NCBI GenBank assembly: GCA_963682055.1
Contig: OY821743.1
Span: 16,093,566-16,157,565 of the forward strand
Origin: Primula veris
Taxonomy: Eukaryota > Streptophyta > Magnoliopsida > Ericales > Primulaceae
DNA length: 64,000 bases
Reading direction: 5' to 3'
Shown: in pieces, positions 10,901 to 23,129 of the stretch
Layout of the letters: every line of letters begins with the position of its first letter
How positions within the stretch are numbered: position 1 is the first letter of the stretch
The notes under the pieces: model-generated
Database searches by the model: none
Seen by the model: the letters and a program-made list of their open reading frames with translations, nothing else
What the model was told of the DNA's origin: nothing
Position numbers and translations under genes: made by a program

Positions 10901-11118
10901 TTAAGACCATCCACAAGCAATACATTATCGATAACAACATTAGATGGTTTAGAGATACTACCAATACCGATAATTTTGCCCTTGCTATTATCCCCGAAGG
11001 TCACAAAACCTTCGTCTTTAGGTGCAAGAGTGGTGAATTTTGTTTTGTCTCCCGTCATATGTCTTGAGCATCCACTATCCAAGAACCACTTGTCCTCGTT
11101 GATTTTTGACCTCAAGCA
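7987..11118 (-). CDS. pol: Copia pol (protease, integrase, RT, RNase H), interrupted by in-frame stops
   Basis: One reading frame runs through the Copia order of domains: an Asp protease and gag-pre-integrase part ([10 protein letters not shown], then WLWHR), an integrase core with MDLVGPS, TDHGKEF and NGVVERK carrying the DDE residues, RT with [12 protein letters not shown] and the catalytic YVDDIIFG, and RNase H with [14 protein letters not shown] and ADIFTKPL; it ends at 7987. The frame is cut by TGA at 10684-10686 and TGA at 9622-9624, with a TAG just upstream at 11122-11124. Each stop is explicable by one C-to-T change in an Arg or Gln codon. No frameshift is visible between 7987 and 11118. 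Confidence 0.92.
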
Positions 11119-11137
11119 TACCTACAAGACAAAACGA

Positions 11138-12825
11138 TCATTGGTACCCTAATCCATTTTTGGGTCCTTGAGGGTTAGAGTCTCGACCCTTTGGAATCCA
11201 AACCAAATCATTTCTATTAACCTTATACCTATTAGGGCAATATATGTAATCTTCATAGTGATCACTACGGTTGCAAGTAATACATTTAACATGCGATATA
11301 GGTTTAACAAAACGATTATAAACTAAGTTCTTTTTATACGAGTTGTTTTTATGAGAGTGATTTGGTTGTCTACTTTCATTTTTAGCCGTTTGTTTGGTGA
11401 ATAGGTTTTTATGCTTAGCCGTTAAGAGTGGGTTGTAACCTACACCGGTTTTATCATACGCGCCTTGTTGAGAAGCTAATATAGTACTTAGCATTTTACT
11501 ACCTTTAGTGAACTTAGAGAGAGTAAGTTCGGCGCTATCCGCCTTAAGTTTACATGACTTAAGGTCATTAACTAACTTATCATTTTCTAGGGTGAGTTCG
11601 GCATTTTTAGTTGTGAGTGAGTCATTTTTCATAGCTAAATTTTCAAGTTCGTCTTGTAGAGTAATTAGCAATTTTCTAAAAGATTTGTTCTTACCTCTAG
11701 CTTTTTCTAAAGACTCTAACACATCATTAATATCAAGACAATCATCACTAGAAATAGAGGAGTTAGAGGAGTGATAGCTTACATCCTCGGTATCATCGTC
11801 TCTAGCCATGAGACATAGATTTGTGACTTCTTCATTGTCGCTATCGGAGCTATCATCATCGCTCCCCCATGCGGCCAAGAATGCCTTCTTGTTTTCCTTT
11901 TTCTTTACGAACTTGTCCTTTTTCTTCAAGGGACATTCGTTTTGCATATGGCCGGGTTTGTGACATTTGTAGCAAATGATTTCGTCCTTTTTGCTAGATT
12001 TTTCGGAAGGCTCTCCCTTATACTCCTTTTTCCGAAATCGTTGTCCACCCTTCTTTTTCCAACTTAGGAATTTGTTGTAGCGTTTGGCGAAGAGAGCCAT
12101 CTCATCATCCTCACTAGATGAATCATTTTCGCTATCATCATTTGTTGTGCATTTGAAGGCAATACCTTTCTTCTTTTTCGAGTCATCCTCATGCTTTCGA
12201 GTCGTCATATCGAGTTCATGAGTGCTTAGGGATCCAATGAGGTTGTCGAGAGAGAGAGTGTTCATGTCCTTGGCCTCTTGTATGGCCGTCACTTTTGATT
12301 CCCACTTCCTTAGAAGACTTCGAAGGATTTTCGTCACCATCTCCTTGCTAGAGTATACCTTTTCAAGTCTTTTAAGATCATTAGTAATCTTAGTAAAACG
12401 AGTGTACAAGCAATAGACTCGTCATCATCGATTTTAAATAATTCATAATCATGAATAAGCATGCTAATTTTAGAGTCCTTAACTTGACTAGTTCCTTCGT
12501 GCATAATAGCTAGCTTATCCCACATTTGCTTAGCGGTGTCACAACCGGAAATCTTATCATATTCACTAGGCGAGAGCGCATAAGTGATAGAAGTCATAGC
12601 CCTACAATTTAGGGAAAATGCGAGGCGTTCATCGGTGTCTAGTTCCTCTACAAGTTTATCTTCGCCATTTCTCCTAGGCGTTCTATAGCCTTTACTAATA
12701 CTAATCCATTGATCTATTTCATACCCACATAGAAAAATTTTCATTAGGTCTCTCCAATAGGGATAGTTAGTGCCGTCAAAGAACGGGGGCCTAGTTATGG
12801 ATTTAGAGTCGGCGTACGAAGACAT
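11138..12825 (-). CDS. gag: Copia gag (nucleocapsid/capsid polyprotein), with one frameshift
   Basis: The protein opens MSSYADSKSITRPPFFDGTN followed by YPYW, the N-terminal capsid-type (UBN2) start of Copia gag. It continues with SLDNLIGSLSTHELD and a CCHC zinc knuckle, CYKCHKPGHMQNEC, around 11940-11980, then acidic stretches and NLCLMA, typical of SIRE gag, and a coiled-coil segment about 11500-11700. The frame changes once near 12407-12413, where two open stretches overlap by 76 bases, so a one-base indel breaks gag in this copy. The coat packages element RNA into virus-like particles in the cytoplasm. A second frame change may lie near the 3' end (11140-11165). Confidence 0.88.
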
Positions 12826-12878
12826 ATCGGATCTTTAAACTACAAATCGTTAGATTTTACAAAATAGAAGAGCTAGGA

Positions 12879-12888
12879 TCTGATACCA
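12879..12888 (-). other. Copia primer binding site, tRNA-iMet type
   Basis: Two bases inside the 5' LTR the minus strand reads TGGTATCAGA, the ten-base complement of the 3' end of plant initiator methionine tRNA, the usual primer of plant Copia elements. The bases after it (TCC) depart from the longer consensus. Confidence 0.9.
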
Positions 12889-12890
12889 AT

Positions 12891-14032
12891 TGTTGGTCCG
12901 TAGGTGTCTAAACTTTAGAGGGGGGGTGAATAAGGTTTTCGTACGTTTTTCGCGGAAAGAAATCTAAGGGTTATTAACTAAGTTAATAAGTGGTTTTTAT
13001 GACCTAAACTCTTTCGTTAACAAATAATCGCTAAATTAATCTAAGCAAGCAATGAATATAAGCGATAGATAAATACGAAAAGTAAAAGTTAAGGAAAAGA
13101 AATAACGCAAGATTTATAGAGGTTCGGCAAAAATGCGCCTACGTCCTCTCCTCGGTATTTTCACTACCGAGTGTTTCACTAGAATCTCGTTCCAAGGTTA
13201 CAATCTAACGAGCTTAATCAACCGATTAAGCTCCCCCTCACTTAATGAGTATCCCGAAAGAAAAGCCTAGAACTTTTAAGCTACACTTGCTTAAAAAGCT
13301 TCTACCCGATCAATCGCTCACTAATGAGTTTATAATACACTCTTTTACAAGTTTGATTTGAATAAATCACTCACTAACAAATATTATCTCGATGTTAATA
13401 AGATTACAATGAGAATATAATCGAGAATAATTTATGAATAATAAGTGAGAATTTGGAAGTATAAGCTTGAAGAATTTCTTAGTAGGATTTGCTTAAATGT
13501 TGTGTATGCTTGGATAATTTTCTTCAAAGAATATTGGGGCTTTTGTAGAGCCAAAAGGTGCAGCAATTAATTTCAGACCGTTGCTGGTTGTTGAGTTCAT
13601 TCAATGCAGTTTTGCAGCAGTTCGCCCCATTTTCAGGAATAGCTTAAAAGCTGGAATTTGAAATTCTACAGAAACGATCGGTCGTTTCTGAAAAACGATC
13701 GGTCGTTTTAAGCCTGGCGATCGGTCGTTTTTATATTGAGCTCACTGGAAGAAAATATCACTGATATGATCGATCGTTTCTATATCAAGATCAGTCGTTT
13801 TCTTTGTTCTCGCAATTGTTTCGGTTTTCTCAACAAATTTCGAAACCCCGTAACTAACTCGTTTCAAATCCGATTTAGGTTCCGCTTGAACCATTGGCTT
13901 CGTAATTACGCAATTTATCATTTTGAACCTTTAATACACTCGATAAATGATTAGTACACAAAACGAGCTTTTATCATGTTTTACAATTTTTGTTATCATT
14001 AAAATAATCGATTTGAAGAACATCGTTCAACA
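12891..14032 (-). repeat. Copia LTR, 5' LTR in sense orientation
   Basis: 1142 bp, offset exactly 8322 from the other LTR. It would contain the promoter for the genomic RNA; a TATAAAAA motif on the minus strand lies at 13728-13735, inside the GATCGGTCG palindrome array. Confidence 0.95.
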
Positions 14033-14480
14033 ATTACTATATTTTAATATAGTTTTATTAATTTTTTTCAATCCAAATTAATTTACTAGTGCAGCCACAT
14101 TAAATAAGTTAGACGTTTCCTTTTATTTAAAGTAAAAAAGTACACTTTTACAACTTATAATAAAACGTTTTGGTCTATACAAATTATCAGTTTTTTTTAA
14201 TCAATTTCTCTATCACAACTATACAGCTCATGTTTTTGTTATTTTATTAATTTATATGTGAAAAGTACAAATAAAGTAGAGAGAATAAGAGAAAAGCAAG
14301 AGAGAAAAATTATTATTTTAATTATAAGAGAACATTTTGATTCTTTTTATTTGAGTGATATTTGAGTTTATGTAAATTTAAGTTAATGGATAAGGAAACT
14401 GATGCGGGTACAGTTTTAGAACAATATCTTCATATTTAAGATAAATTGGTGATATAAGTTATTTGATGCGATTGCTCTTA
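14033..14480. repeat. Second copy of the AT-rich repeat, right part
   Basis: Continues the repeat interrupted at 4568. It begins with the target duplication ATTAC and matches 3880-4320 to the GATGCGATTGCTCTTAA landmark. Confidence 0.78.
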
Positions 14481-16042
14481 ACAAAATACATTTTAATGGT
14501 ATTTATTTCTCATCGAATTTACCGTTTTATGTGCTTGTTTTGTGAACCGGTCGTGATTCATTTGTTACAAAATATTATATTTTTGATCATTAGCTAGATA
14601 GAATATGTTTGAAAGGCTAACGATCGTGTATTTGGTGTGTTGCAATCGCATCGCGACAACTCTAGATTGCTCAAAAACAGTGCAAACTACAAAACTCCTG
14701 GCAACTTCCTGGGTTGGTTGACCAAAACCCGTTCCGCAAGCACCAAAATGCACCAACAGAGAGAGAAAAATTAAGCTCTTTGAAAATATATTAATGAATG
14801 AATATGCAAAAGGTGGGTAGCCCTACTCATAAAGTAAACAAATAGTATCAAAATGGTAAATAGGAAAACACACTCAGGCCCTACTCACTTTCGGTTATCA
14901 CAAAATAGTACCAAAAGCAAAATATAAAAAAATAGTAGCAAAACACTTTACGAAATAAAATAAGAAGTAATCCACAAAGCTAATGCTAATGACGAACGTA
15001 AGCGCAAAGCTTGACGGGAGCACGTTTCTCTCTCGTACCATGTCGTTGGCCCTCTCCAACAATCGATACATTTGTGGATTAAGATGCACAATGTTGTTCA
15101 ATATGAATGTCGGATGTGAGCCTTCTGAAAAGTTAAAGTGTAAAAACATTTTCAATGACTGGTTATCACGATCTTTCTCCACCACTTATAGTCATCGGAA
15201 ACCTTTTCAAACCGATTTTAAAGAGAGAGATGTATTTCTTCATAACGAACAACCCACGTGTCAAGTTTCAAAATGTTCTGATTGAGCACATCTGACAATG
15301 TTATCATTTAAGAGTTTAGTCAATTGTATGTTTTTAATTATTTGTTTTATTTTATTTATATTTTTAATGAATTATATGTCTTTTTCCAGAATTATGTAAA
15401 TCTTTTTTCTAATGAAGTTGGTTAATTAATAAAATAATATTTTATAGTTTTTAGTTGTACATAGATATTTAATTATAATCTCTTTTTTTTTTTTTTGCAA
15501 ATAAAAATTATAATTTAATAAAATATCAAATTCATTAAAATAAATTTTAACCAACACTTCTAATTCCCCACCCATAAGTTTGATAAGTCGCTCACCACGG
15601 ATAGACAATCGCTCCCCATCCAAATCAACATTTATATCCAAATTGTTCCACACTATTCCACACATTCTTATAACTTGTCATTTCATACATATTGGTGGAG
15701 ATGACTATGGATAGCCCGATGGAAATCATAAAGGACTAGCCAAGCAATTGCTCCTCGAGCTATTTGAAAGGATTAATTGGACATTTGCATTCAAGCTAAA
15801 TTTGTTACTTGGAAAACTATTCCATAAACAAGAGTAAACACCATAAGGATTTAAGGATCTTAAAATGTATCTTTTAGAAAAAAGTTTTCTAACATGATAG
15901 ATAGTCGACTTAAATATTGGAGCCGAGACCAACAAAACAAACAAACAAACGTGAACTACTATAGATAGATCATAGTGATAAAAGATGTTTAAGTTTCCAA
16001 ACAACACATACTAATACACATCTTCGTGGTGGATCAAGATCA
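14481..16042. other. Intergenic, no gene assigned
   Basis: AT-rich. A minus-strand open stretch at about 14975-15185 (SEGSHPTFILNNIVHLNPQM, then YRLLERAND) looks protein-like and could be a fragment of a decayed gene, but I do not recognise it and it has no clear start or partners. T-run at 15483-15496. Confidence 0.4.
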
Positions 16043-18833
16043 TTAAAGAGCGAGATTCGCCAAAGTTCTCAAATTAAAGGGTCGAACATAGAATTCTCCG
16101 CCAGCCCACAAGATTTTGGATATGAGCTTATAAGTATGTTCTGATGGATGAAAGTAGTCCCAAAATAAGAATTTATCCGGGTTCGGGCACACGTTATAAC
16201 TTTTTGTCCCACATTGCCCTTGTCCTTGAAGAACTCCGATTCCACAACATGCACTTGTTACATTGGCAAATCCTGCATACATATACAATTTTTTGCATTA
16301 TACCCTCTAAGATATGCTTTATTATACACTGATATATACATTATGACATATAAGTGTAACTAGTGTTAGATATTAGATTGTGTTACTAAAAAAAGGAAAG
16401 ATGACCTTAATTTCAGGGCCTGGTTGGGCCATCAATTTTTTACACATCAGTCACCCTATTTTAGACGCTTTTTAAACTTTGTTTGACAAAAATTCATATC
16501 ATACGGAAAAAAAATTCATAGAATAAATACAAAATTTTCCACAAATTCATGAAAACAAAACATTATCTTTTGAATAAAACAAAATAAACGATGAAATAAA
16601 AAAGGATTCTTCTCAAATTGTTTGAGGAGAAAAAAACGATATTTCTTTATAAAAAAAATGCACCATTCGGGAACCGGCACCTAAGGCTTACTTTACATTC
16701 AAGTTTTTCTTACAACTTAAGTAAAAGTTGGAGGGGAAGATTTATGAATGAATGATTATAAAGGTAAAAACATACTTCCAAGCCATCGAAAATTCTTATA
16801 TCAGTTTTCTATGATTTTAATGCCTTTATAGAAGGAAGTATCTTAAACAATAAAGCAATTCGTTTTCTTTGCATTTATGAAATTTATCCGACTTTAGCTT
16901 TAAGGCAATGCATCAACATATATGCATCTACAATTACAGGTATAAAACTCAGGATTTAGATGAATAGAAAGATCACCATATCTCGTCGGCATCGCACGGA
17001 AGTGTTGGACCATGCTATAAATATTACCATAAACACCAACTATACCCGAACGCTTGCTAGTTTCATTCTTAACTAAATCTTCCAAACCCTGATTGTAACT
17101 TTTTACCATTTTGTTCATCTTTCCGAAGCACTTTTCCACTGGTGACCCTGGTATAAGAGACCTAGCTGGTACACAACCGACCTGGCCCAATGAAAACAAG
17201 GCGACTCGACGAGCACCAAGATCTATTATTTTTTCCAGAAATTGGATAACTTCAGCCAACATGAATTGAATGTAAGCATCAGGGTCTATACTTTGGCGCT
17301 TGGTGAAATAGTTGAAAATGTCATTTGATCCGGACTCAAAAAAGAAAAGAGATTGCTCGACTAGCTCTTTTGGTATAAGATTGTTATTCAAGAGTGTTTG
17401 AAATTGTTGAAGCTGATCTTGAATTGGAGTTACACCCTATGAAAAACATATGTAATGCTTGCTATTAAGGACGAATCATGGTTTGGAGTCACACTAAAAT
17501 ACAACACTAATTGACAGATGAATTGTATCTCTATACTCTATTTAGTAAAGTAGTAGTTACGCCAAAGATTCTTGTAGTAATAATAATAAAATAAATAACA
17601 ATAATAATAATAATAATAATAATTAATATTATTATTATTGTAGTTATGGTTTTTCTTTTACCAAATCTTGATTTGTTCCTCTAATAACTCCGCTGCCAGC
17701 ACTTGCGAAGTTCATGCCATTTTGTGGATAATTCTTTTCTGTCCCGTTTAAAACTTGTAGTTGTGCCTCGAGATATGGCTTTTGTAATTCTATTCCCATA
17801 AATTGAGCTGAAAAACACCAACAAAATTTACATAAAATAATATAATGAAAAATCAATTTGACGGTAATTAAACATTGCAGGTTTCATTTAATTTTTCCTA
17901 CTCAGTCCAGTTGCTCAGATCTAATCCCATAATATTTTTTAAAGCAGAATTCTTGAACTCATCTTCTATCATTCTTACAATGAAACAAACAGGATGAGAG
18001 TACCGATGACCTGGTACCAAATGATCGATGACGTGGTCCGTTTTGACTAGGATAACTAAGAGGTACTTGTGTCACTTACGTTTTCACCTGGATATATCAG
18101 AACGTTTTACTTTACCTATTTATAGTAGAGTTTTTGGCACGAGTCTACTCGGCCTTTGTTGTTCGTTTTTATGATATGTACTTCGGTGCTTGTGGTTATA
18201 CTTGTTGACACTTCTTATTCGGGATTTTGCATACAAGGGCTAAGGAAATTTCGTTTATTATTAATTTTCAATTGTTGTTTGGTTCTTGCGTTATTGATTA
18301 GCCATATGTATTGAGGTCTTAGAAGAGTTGATCTTTTTTCCCAAAAGACAATACACAATTGATATCATTTTTGGTTTATAAATCGAGTCCTTCGTAGACA
18401 ACAAAGTCATGAAACAATACTATTATTAGATTTTAGTACTTGTGATAATATGATATAACAGACTTCATAAACGTTAACTAATGCATATTTTACCCTTAAG
18501 AACAATAAGTAATTAGTAATATATGAAATACGCTGCCTCACTGTAGATCTTCGATGCACAGAACATACAAATGCTACTGGCGCATTACATATATATATAC
18601 TTACATATGAAGTCTACTACCGTTCTGCCGTTGGTAAACCTTCCAGTAGGGTGGTGGAAAAAACTTGATCCATAAGGTGGAAAGTCTGCTTGAGCCGAGC
18701 AATTTTTGTTGAAATGATTATTTCCTGCATCGAAAAGTGAGTCTCCAAAGGTGAAAATCCCTCTAATATTGCTAGCAAACGTTGGAACAATTAACAAAAC
18801 TACTAAGAGGGGGATGAGCAAACAATTCGCCAT
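16043..18833 (-). CDS. GDSL esterase/lipase, four exons, apparently intact (354 aa)
   Basis: Exons on the minus strand: 18833-18605, 17807-17662, 17436-16977, 16272-16043. All introns are GT-AG and phases agree, giving 354 residues, the usual length for plant GDSL enzymes. A signal peptide (residues 1-21, MANCLLIPLLVVLLIVPTFA) predicts secretion. Block I is FTFGDSLFDAGNN with nucleophile Ser32; block II is NFASAGSG with Gly114; block III is SGSND with Asn163; block V is DYFHP with Asp317 and His320. The whole catalytic set is therefore present. Such enzymes hydrolyse acyl esters in the apoplast, for example in cutin or wax turnover, but the substrate cannot be read from sequence. Intron 2 contains an AAT/ATT microsatellite at 17578-17640. 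Confidence 0.93.
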
Positions 18834-18839
18834 CTAGAA

Positions 18840-19820
18840 CAAGTTCCTTTAGCTTTGTGAACAAGGTCTGAAGTTAAAGTATTAATATGCAAGTTTTAAA
18901 TATAAAAAGATGATAAAGTGTCTAAAAAGTAGTAGAAAATGATGAAAACCATAACAGAAACCACGGGTTAAATGCAAGTAGAATCCTTTGTACTCATCAT
19001 CAAAGTTGGTTTTGGATGAATCACACATTGTCTTATTTGCTATATATAGGAAAGATTGTTACATATCCAACTATACGGCTATGCGCCTAATTTGGAAAGG
19101 TCATCGAATCTTTGTTACTTTCTAAATCTCCTTAATTGAAACTTATATTCGTTAAAATGAACGTAATAGCCGGGCACAAAGTTTAATTCTTTATAATGCT
19201 AGATTGTAGTGGTTTAACAAAGGTGCTATGGATTTTGCTTATGAAATTTCAATAAGAGTGCAGTTTGTGATGAATCTGAGATATTAACCACAAAAATGCA
19301 GTCACTTAGCAGTGGACAATCCGTTTCGAAACAATGATGACTAAACCATCTTCTATCTATTATTCTTATCTCTCTCAAATAGCCTAATTTCTAGTCCTCT
19401 TATCGCCTATTTTGATATTATAATCAATATCGGAATGATGAACCAAAACGGTCCTCATTACCAGAATGAAATAGTACTGAACGTTTAAGTTGAGCTAATA
19501 TGTTGCAATTTCATATTGTTGAAGAACGAATATCAAAGTAGCAGCCCATAACAAGTTTTTGTGATTGAGATGAAATCTGAAAACTGAAACTAAAACGAAA
19601 ATTAATCACTTCTCGTATTCAAGCAAGACCGTCACACAAAATTAGATACACCAAACAGAACTTTTGTATAGTTTGGTATAATATAACACCGCATGTATAT
19701 AACGTAATTATTCCATGTACTAACAATTTGTATACATTTGATGCAAAGTAAAATAGACACTTATATGCTATGTAATATTTTCTATTATAATCACAATCTG
19801 ATCATCACTGAACTTTGAAA
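18840..19820. other. Intergenic between the GDSL and U-box genes
   Basis: Holds the GDSL promoter and the 3' flank of the U-box gene. No other coding sequence seen. Confidence 0.6.
19040..19048 (-). promoter_or_regulatory. Possible TATA box of the GDSL gene
   Basis: The minus strand reads CTATATATAG about 210 bases upstream of the ATG at 18833. Position allows a leader of about 175 bases. Other AT-rich motifs exist, so this is tentative. Confidence 0.35.
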
Positions 19821-21134
19821 TCAAAAAGGCCTTTTTAGATCTTTAAAATCTAAAGAATCAATATACTCGCACCTATCCCTATACACATTCATCAATTTAA
19901 GCAGCTCACTTGCCTTCTCCTTCGTTTTCACGAAACTCCCGACTTGTAATAGCAACAAGAGCTTTTGAAACGCTCCTACTTGAAGAGCTTCCACAAGAAC
20001 GCCTTCATCTACTCGATTGTCGTTCTTGCTTAGTTTCCATAATATAGAAACTGCTAATTCCGTTGCCAAATCCGAAACCCTCAATAGTTTCTTAACCAAG
20101 ACGGGAACAGTCAAATCGTGACCATAAGCCTTTTTCCTCCCTTCATGGCAACTACAAATTTCATCAAAAACCGCTAAAGCCTTTTCACAAATGCTCTTAT
20201 CCGAGTCCACAAGCATTTCGAGAAGCACATTTATCACACCCATCTCCACGAGTTTAGTCCTGATCTCTTCATATGGACACGATGAAAAAGGAGAAGTTAA
20301 AATGTAGTAAATGGTCATCAATGAAGCTTTTGTAGTTGTAGAAGAAATAGGCTCTTTGATTAACTTGAACAAGCCCTCGATTGCTCCTTCAGTTCCCACT
20401 ACAGCTTCAACTTTTTCCGTATCCGAGGAAATCTCTTTTAGTACTAACACCGAGTTCCTTCTTGAGGATAAATCCCCATTTCTCAAAAGCCATACCATAG
20501 CTCTCAAAGATAAAGATGACCCTAGGTGGGACTTAGCCCTTTCATCAAGTGGAAACATAAATGTCAAACCTGATAGAATTTCTTCCAAAATCGGGATTTT
20601 AGAGCTTAAACCCGTCTCTGAAAAAACCTCGAATGTCCTTGAGAGTGCCCCACTTGCTCCATTTGCCACCACTGTACGCCTATTTCTTTCATTCTCCTTC
20701 ACCATAGCTTTAATCTTTCTCACCACTCCTAAACACCCTTCTTGATCGCTTCTTAATTTTGATAAAGTTTCGATAACCTCAAACGAGCTAACCGGTGTTC
20801 TAGGCGTTGGAATCCTCTCAATACCATAAGATTTATTGTCAACACACCAACTTTGAATCATTTTCCTTAAACTATGGTTTGGTGTAGGCTCAAGGCTTAT
20901 AAGCTCTTGCTTAGTGATTGGACAAGTAAAACTACCGTTCTCTATCCATGTTTCGATGCTTTGTCTATCGTACGTCATCCCTGTAGACAATGTAACTGGA
21001 TCTTTCATCAAATCTAATGATATCGGGCACCTAAAATGGGTAGGAATTGCTAATTCAATCTCAATATTTTCATCTGGACCCCGAATTTTTCGTGCTTGAC
21101 GGGCTTCTTTTCTTCTCCTCCATGAAGAAATCAT
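19821..21134 (-). CDS. PUB21-like: U-box E3 ubiquitin ligase with ARM repeats, PUB20/PUB21 type, 437 aa
   Basis: A single intronless ORF. A basic N-terminus (MISSWRRRKEARQARK) is followed by a U-box at about residues 32-105: IPTHFRCPISLDLMKDPVTL, STGMTYDRQSIETWIE, CPITKQ. The rest (about 130-430) is a Leu-rich ARM-type repeat solenoid, with repeated segments such as EAVVGTEGAIEGLFKLIKE and LVEMGVINVLLEMLVDSDKS. Known: this layout and length match plant PUB20-PUB22/CMPG1-type ligases, which pass ubiquitin from an E2 to target proteins and often act in pathogen-triggered immunity; the ARM part binds substrate. The start is the first ATG after upstream stops. No breaks are seen. The exact orthologue is uncertain. 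Confidence 0.93.
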   Translation of the reverse strand: MISSWRRRKEARQARKIRGPDENIEIELAIPTHFRCPISLDLMKDPVTLSTGMTYDRQSIETWIENGSFTCPITKQELISLEPTPNHSLRKMIQSWCVDNKSYGIERIPTPRTPVSSFEVIETLSKLRSDQEGCLGVVRKIKAMVKENERNRRTVVANGASGALSRTFEVFSETGLSSKIPILEEILSGLTFMFPLDERAKSHLGSSLSLRAMVWLLRNGDLSSRRNSVLVLKEISSDTEKVEAVVGTEGAIEGLFKLIKEPISSTTTKASLMTIYYILTSPFSSCPYEEIRTKLVEMGVINVLLEMLVDSDKSICEKALAVFDEICSCHEGRKKAYGHDLTVPVLVKKLLRVSDLATELAVSILWKLSKNDNRVDEGVLVEALQVGAFQKLLLLLQVGSFVKTKEKASELLKLMNVYRDRCEYIDSLDFKDLKRPF

Positions 21135-21195
21135 TGCTAAATGCTAAGTATTATGTACAAGCTATTAAAGGTAAAAATGTTGAGGGAGAAATGGA

Positions 21196-21203
21196 ATTAT
21201 ATA
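21196..21203 (-). promoter_or_regulatory. Likely TATA box of the U-box gene
   Basis: TATATAAT on the minus strand lies 62 bases upstream of the ATG at 21134, with CT/GA-rich sequence (AGAGAGAGG in complement) around the expected start. Confidence 0.45.
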
Positions 21204-22519
21204 GATACAATATTTGAGAGAGAGGAGTATGGGTTTTTTTGTGTGAAGTTATTGATGGAATTGGACTTGTGTTAATGACATTATATATTGTATGGGTAAT
21301 GTTTGTTTTGTACGCGGTTCAACTTTCAAGTCTTAGGAAAATAATCAAAATATATTACTTCTAAAAAAGGGCGGTGGGAGAAACTTTCAACGTAGAAAGA
21401 GGGATTAAGTTGAATGTTGACCCATGCAAAACTTTGAAATGGTATTCAATTATGATAAAGTAATTAAATTAGCTACCTTGGTTTTTGGTTTTTCATCTCG
21501 AGAAAATATTTGAATACTAGTAAACAGTAAACGATGTCACAAGTAAACAGTAAACGATAGTTACACCAACGTTACAAATTGTGATTATGATGTAAATGTA
21601 GAGTAAAAAAAAATATAAGATATAAGAAAAAATATATGATATAAATTATAACGATGATACAAATATTTAGAGAAAAAAATATAGGATATAAGAAATTTTG
21701 TGTGGTTAAAGAGAGAGAAATAGTATAATTAGTTTTAATTTTTTATGAAAATAGTTAATATGATAATTAATAAAAAAGTATAAGAATATTTTTTTTTTTT
21801 TAAATAACTAAACTGGACCGACTCATTTGATTTTGATTGATTTATTATAATAGAATAATTACTCTTTAACTATAACCTGAACAGTATTTTCCTGGTTCAC
21901 CATGAAAACAAATAATTTTTATCTTCAATAACCGCTATATTTTCCTAAATGCTAAGAGCATTCATAATAGTTGCGTTAATTTTAATAATATTAATTTTGA
22001 CACGTCATCATTTAATTGCATGTTAAATAACACATATGTAATTTAAATTTAACATTCACATTAATGTATTAACTTAACAAAATTATCTAATTTTAATTTT
22101 AATTAATTACTAATTAAAATATCATTAATTAGTCATTTTGTAAAGCTCACTAATATATGAATTAAAATAAGAGTATTTGAAATATAGTACACGTTTTAAT
22201 TAAGGATAAATTAACAAAACATACTAGTTTTGAAACTAAATTACCAAAAACATACACTTACAACTTTAACTATCAAAAACATACCAAACAAATTTAAATT
22301 TAATGTTATTTATTCTCTTTTTTTTATCTCTCTCACTCTCTCCTCCATTTTTCTTTCTCACAAATTTTTCTCTTTATCTCTCTGATCTTACTCTCTCTCT
22401 AAAATTTTATAGTAGTTTGCTTTGTCTGTTCGCCAAGTTACATTTACACGATTTTGTCCCAGATAAAATTTTCCACTTACTCCGAAAACGGCCCTAACTT
22501 TCACTAATTATCACTTTTT
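21204..22519. other. Intergenic, no gene seen
   Basis: AT-rich upstream region of the U-box gene, with a short duplication CAAGTAAACAGTAAACGA near 21520-21560 and a pyrimidine-rich stretch at 22310-22400. Confidence 0.5.
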
Positions 22520-22995
22520 TAAAAAGCTCGCAACGTTGTGCGATATAGTGGTTTTTGAAAGAAAAACGCAATACTAAAACGTTATTTGGATGGAAAAACG
22601 CTAAATTCGCGTTATATGAACGCTATTTACGCTATAGCAGACGCTATTTACGCTATAGCGGGTGCAGTCCAAAAAAAAATTTATTTTTATTTTTATTTTT
22701 ATTTTTGGTCAAAATTTTAATGAAATTATTGGAGATTAAAGATAATCAAGCCCCAAAACTCTTGCAAACAAAGTAAATATTCTGGCATCTCAAGTATAAT
22801 CATTTTGTGATTATTAGTTATAATTTTTTTTATATATATATTTAGTTAATTTTTATTAGATGTTTTGAATTTAATGCTATATTTATATGTATTTAGGCAA
22901 AAAAAATAAAAATGCACCGCAAATCGCTATGTAGCAACGCTATTTGCGCTTTTAGCGTGTCTCTCAAAAAAACGCTATGATAACGCTATTTAAAA
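22520..22995. repeat. Repeat-derived region rich in CGCTAT motifs
   Basis: ACGCTATTTACGCTATAGC-type words occur many times at 22560-22665 and again at 22920-22995, separated by AT-rich sequence. Probably a decayed DNA transposon; the ends are not defined. Confidence 0.35.
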
Positions 22996-23129
22996 CACTG
23001 CTAATTATAGTCACTGTTAAAATATTTGCATTTGCAATGAAGTTAAAATTCCGTAAAAGTAAGATTCCTGATCTAATCTATGATCCCATTCACAGGACTA
23101 TATATTAATTACACGTATACTCTGTCTAT

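Larger units (their letters stand above)
4569..14032 (-). mobile_element. Complete SIRE-lineage Ty1/Copia LTR retrotransposon, 9464 bp
   Basis: Two LTRs of 1142 bp bound an interior coding on the minus strand, with TG...CA ends and the 5-bp target duplication ATTAC on both sides (4564-4568 and 14033-14037). In sense order: 5' LTR, initiator-Met primer site, gag with zinc knuckle, protease, integrase, RT and RNase H (Copia order), a third ORF, polypurine tract, 3' LTR. The gag wording (CYKCHKPGHMQNEC, then NLCLMA), RT phrases such as [12 protein letters not shown], and an extra ORF after pol place it in the SIRE (Sirevirus) lineage. About five substitutions separate the LTRs, so the insertion is recent, yet several stops and frameshifts make this copy non-autonomous. 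Confidence 0.95.

Noticed and set aside
14898..15185. Protein-like minus-strand ORF
   Set aside because: Some natural-looking sequence, but no recognised family, start or splice partner; left as unassigned rather than called a gene.
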